From Actinoalloteichus hoggarensis (GTDB lineage: Bacteria > Actinomycetota > Actinomycetes > Mycobacteriales > Pseudonocardiaceae), in the NCBI RefSeq assembly GCF_002234535.1, contig NZ_CP022521.1, positions 2,790,001-2,854,000 of the forward strand: a DNA stretch of 64,000 nucleotides, in the 5' to 3' direction. The notes below the pieces were generated by a model. That model saw only the letters and a list, made by a program, of their open reading frames with translations, did no database searches and was not told the DNA's origin. Below, one piece after another: positions 62,601 to 64,000 of the stretch. The first letter of the stretch is position 1. Each line of letters begins with the position of its first letter. Made by a program: the position numbers and the translations under genes.

Positions 62601-62724
62601 GTGTGGCCAGCACGCAGCGTTGCTTCGGCGGCCCGAGCGGTATGTCCGCCATCCGAACGTCCACGGCACCCAGGAGCCGGAACATCGGCTCGCCGTCTTC
62701 AGTCTTCACGTCGTTCGCACCCAT
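59698..62724 (-). CDS. AfsR/SARP-family transcriptional regulator, BTAD-NB-ARC-TPR
   Basis: This 1008-residue regulator has four parts. An OmpR-type winged helix lies at about 15-100 (LGPPKQRCVLATLLLEPG, then SARKAIQVYVSNLRRAL), and the BTAD domain at about 100-250. The NB-ARC ATPase covers about 270-630, with P-loop GMAGVGKT (303-310) and LLIAVDNVQ as Walker B. TPR repeats fill about 650-990. It resembles AfsR, which switches on antibiotic regulation in streptomycetes. Ribosome site GAGGGGA precedes the ATG. Its target may lie outside the window; no biosynthetic cluster is complete here. Confidence 0.93.
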   Translation of the reverse strand: MGANDVKTEDGEPMFRLLGAVDVRMADIPLGPPKQRCVLATLLLEPGRTRTVEQLIDAVWGEHPPASARKAIQVYVSNLRRALSGRTTAVLATRPEGYRLTTPEETVDLFVFRALLDRAKNEHGPRRRALLHTAVRLWRGDPLAGAGESDFVLRNRLRLQEERLTALEARIAADLEAGEMEGLARELGGLLAEHPLREPLYELLMRVRWAEERPNEALAVFARARESLSRELGTDPGTGLRRLHQQLLTADGGSAESKQARSGPAQLPAGTAQFTGRRTEQRRILSLLQDDDPSLSPVIIVDGMAGVGKTGLVLRCAQQAADGFPDGQLYLDMRGHGGGHPVSAQEALERLLRSLEVPAERIPDDESAAAALYRSTLAGRRLLIAVDNVQHAEQLYPLIPGDNQCRLIATSRRRLGGFIATTGAHSVTLDVLSPEESVELIGRVAGTHVVRREPAAARALAALCSYLPLALRIAMARMSEDRGLGELARGLIEGRRLADLQFDDDPHASVRTAFHQSYVLLPEAQQRLFRRIGLSGLAQIDAHSAAALLDVDHGQARRHLMALADAHLVEPGEHRGFRLHDVVREYATELGTEQDPPAEQDTMMTRLLRHFQGSAEAAVAHIIPTHERQPRTPGAAGLEFADRAEGLDWLDAQQVNLVMLVEHAAGQGRGQAAWRLANALWRYLLYRRHITYWLSTHRTALRAAEQAGDTTGVAVTLTHLAIGTWNAGRFQEASELASRALHLHRHTGNWVHEWRTMNSLANTAFRLGNTTEALDWHQRAAALCREHDANAMLAGTLNNKALLHEQLGEFEQALCCAEQALAAYREVGDRTGEARVLTNVGKILARGDEPARALAVLHDGLRIKRELGDRDSQAAPLTNLGSALARLGRHAEAAAHHREALDIVGGTEPTVAAEILNNLGLALTALGNGVEALRHHRAALTWARECQNRYEEGRALDALATAHLSLGDRGAATERLREALAVYETLQGPEAEQTRRRLAEAECPCGDP

Positions 62725-63087
62725 CGAAGGTCCCCTCGTCGTGAATAGACCCCGTCACCGACGGCTCGGTTCCCTCCGGGTGCGGGTCATGACGTGATCC
62801 GGATCGTTCATCCGCGGCGGTGGCGGGAGGGCGGCGTCGTCACCCGTACCCCGGGGCGAGCGAGGAAGACGAGATGACCATGAAACGAGTGTAGAACGTG
62901 CTGGTCGGCGCGATGCGGCCGGCAAACGGCCGCTGAGATGGACTCCGGGTGACGGGGCGACTCCGGGGCGCACATCCGCGCCGGGCCCGGCGGGTTCGGC
63001 CGTCGCTCCGCTGTGGGCAGGCGGGCGTCGGCGACGCACTCGAGCGGGGCGCACACCGCCGTCGACGTTCCGGCGCGCCGAGGCGGA
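62725..63087. other. Intergenic region, 363 bp
   Basis: Nothing recognisable is seen in the region between the AfsR-type gene start and the decayed ABC ATPase. It should contain the regulator's promoter. Confidence 0.35.
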
Positions 63088-63777
63088 CCGTCGTTGTGCG
63101 TCCGGGGCGTCACCTGCGGCCGCGGCGCCGATCGTCCGGGACCCCTCTCCATCGACCTCCGGCCCGGCGACCACCTCGCGGTCATCGGGTCCAGCGGCAT
63201 CGACGGTCGACCTGGCCGGTCCGGTGGTCGGGGGTCCGCGGCCCTCCCCGGGGACGGTCACACGCGGAGCGGAGCCCCTCGCGGCGCTGTCTCGGGCCGA
63301 CCGAGGCGAGCGGATCGTCCCCATCCCGCAGGAGACCCCCCGTCCGCGGGCACCGTTCGGGAGAATCCGGCGCCGACGGCCGACGAGTACGTCCTCCTCG
63401 CCGCCGGGACCGAGGTCGGCGCGGCCCAGCCTGTCCACGGGCCGGAGGCCTCGACGCAGCGCTGGGCCACGGCGACGGGACGTCTCCGCGGGCCAGGCGC
63501 ACCTCATCGCGTTGAGCCGGGCTCATGCCGCCGCGCCGATCGTCGTGCTCGACGAGGTCACCGCACACCGGGATCCGCGGGCCGAGACCGCCCTCGCGGC
63601 GCGAAGCGGCATCCTCGTGATCATCGCGCACCGGCTCAGCTCGGCCGTCCGTGCCGTCGAGCGCCGTTCATGGACGGCGCCCGAGTCCGCCTTGGCGCTC
63701 ATCGGGACCTGCTCGACTCCTCCGCGCCCTACGCCGACCGGGTGCGAGCGTGGTCGGTTCCCGACGGCACGGCGTGA
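63088..63777 (+). pseudogene. Decayed ABC exporter ATPase domain
   Basis: This is a recognisable but broken ABC exporter nucleotide-binding domain spread over three frames. PGPLSIDLRPGDHLAVIGSS marks the pre-Walker A strand in one frame, but the GKST of Walker A is lost. A second frame continues RADRGERIVPIPQETP (Q-loop). GTVRENPAPTADEY returns in the first frame, GGLDAALGHGDG appears in the third, then DVSAGQAHLIALSRAHAAAP (signature), VVLDEVTAHRDP (Walker B) and AHRLSS (H-loop) in the second. FMDGARVRLGAHRDLL ends in the first. At least five shifts are needed and the membrane domain is missing, so it is a relic, not an error. Confidence 0.8.
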
Positions 63778-63840
63778 CCGGACGGTCGTCGGATCGACCG
63801 GTGCGGCGAGTCGACGAGACCCGCCCCGCCCGAGCGGCGG

Positions 63841-64000
63841 TCATCCCAGCGCCCACAGGGTGACCCACGCCAGCGTGGTGACCGCGATCGTCGAGCCGAG
63901 TCCGAGCAGCAGGGCACGCGGGCCGGTCCGCAGCAACGCCGCGACCCGCACCGTCGTGCCGAGACCGAACAACGCCGCCGCGAGCAGGACGGTGGTCAGC
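63841..64000 (-). CDS. YeiH-like (UPF0324) membrane protein, C-terminal fragment
   Basis: Only the last 52 codons are inside the window; the gene continues past the right edge. Two hydrophobic stretches are visible (LTTVLLAAALFGLGTTVRVA and ALLLGLGSTIAVTTLAWVTL), matching the C-terminal end of the YeiH/UPF0324 family of putative sulfate or anion exporters. The stop codon is at 63841-63843. Its match to the family comes from the TVLLAAALFGLG segment. Because only the end is seen, the call is tentative. Confidence 0.55.
   Translation of the reverse strand, partial: LTTVLLAAALFGLGTTVRVAALLRTGPRALLLGLGSTIAVTTLAWVTLWALG

Overview
The window is chromosomal DNA from a very GC-rich actinomycete. The evidence is third-position G/C bias, frequent GTG starts, ATGA/GTGA stop-start couplings, and actinobacterial families: SigC, DUF397, DUF742, DUF1707, FxsA, the DUF574-type methyltransferase and an AfsR/SARP regulator. 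A Pseudonocardiaceae-like host is my best inference. I see no rRNA, tRNA, CRISPR array, intact IS element or prophage.

Layout. 0-7.5 kb: 5'-3' exonuclease, M24 peptidase plus Lrp/AsnC regulator, secreted SGNH hydrolase, alpha/beta hydrolase, two methyltransferases (one RlmA-like) and a small GIY-YIG protein. 7.5-11.6 kb: an ABC system of two ATPases and an FtsX-type permease. 12-19.5 kb: FxsA, YtcJ-like amidohydrolase, DUF1707 protein, orphan winged-helix protein, secreted mannanase (GH5-FN3-CBM2), and divergent sigC/anti-sigma genes. 19.6-27 kb: FAD oxidoreductase, CE3-like esterase, a frameshifted MFS gene, an epimerase/DUF2231 pair and an orphan DUF742 protein. 27-30.7 kb: a complete ECF transporter in T-A-A-S order. 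31-37 kb: an ATP-grasp enzyme, a broken APH(6)-like kinase gene, two paralogous glycosyltransferases and a lone DUF397 protein. 37.5-47 kb: small hypotheticals, TetR and YceI genes, an O-methyltransferase, a membrane Ser/Thr kinase and a BCCT osmolyte transporter. 48-53 kb: a stress and repair block of stand-alone LigD polymerase and phosphoesterase, a CBS protein and KatE. 53.5-64 kb: DUF574 methyltransferase, apt, SRPBCC protein, BASS transporter, ABC-class ATPase, a 1008-residue AfsR-type regulator, an ABC-exporter ATPase relic and the end of a YeiH-like gene.

How the parts work together. Three units are clear: the two-ATPase/FtsX exporter, the ECF importer, and the stress block, where katE has a sigma-B/F-type promoter. 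A perfect actinobacterial SOS box lies in the neighbouring 1.25-kb gene-poor gap. SigC and a zinc-finger membrane protein with a His/Met cluster form a likely signalling pair. Glycosyltransferases, O-methyltransferase and an AfsR-type regulator hint at secondary metabolism, but there is no scaffold synthase here. Three genes are visibly decayed or frameshifted: an MFS transporter, an APH-like kinase and an ABC ATPase.
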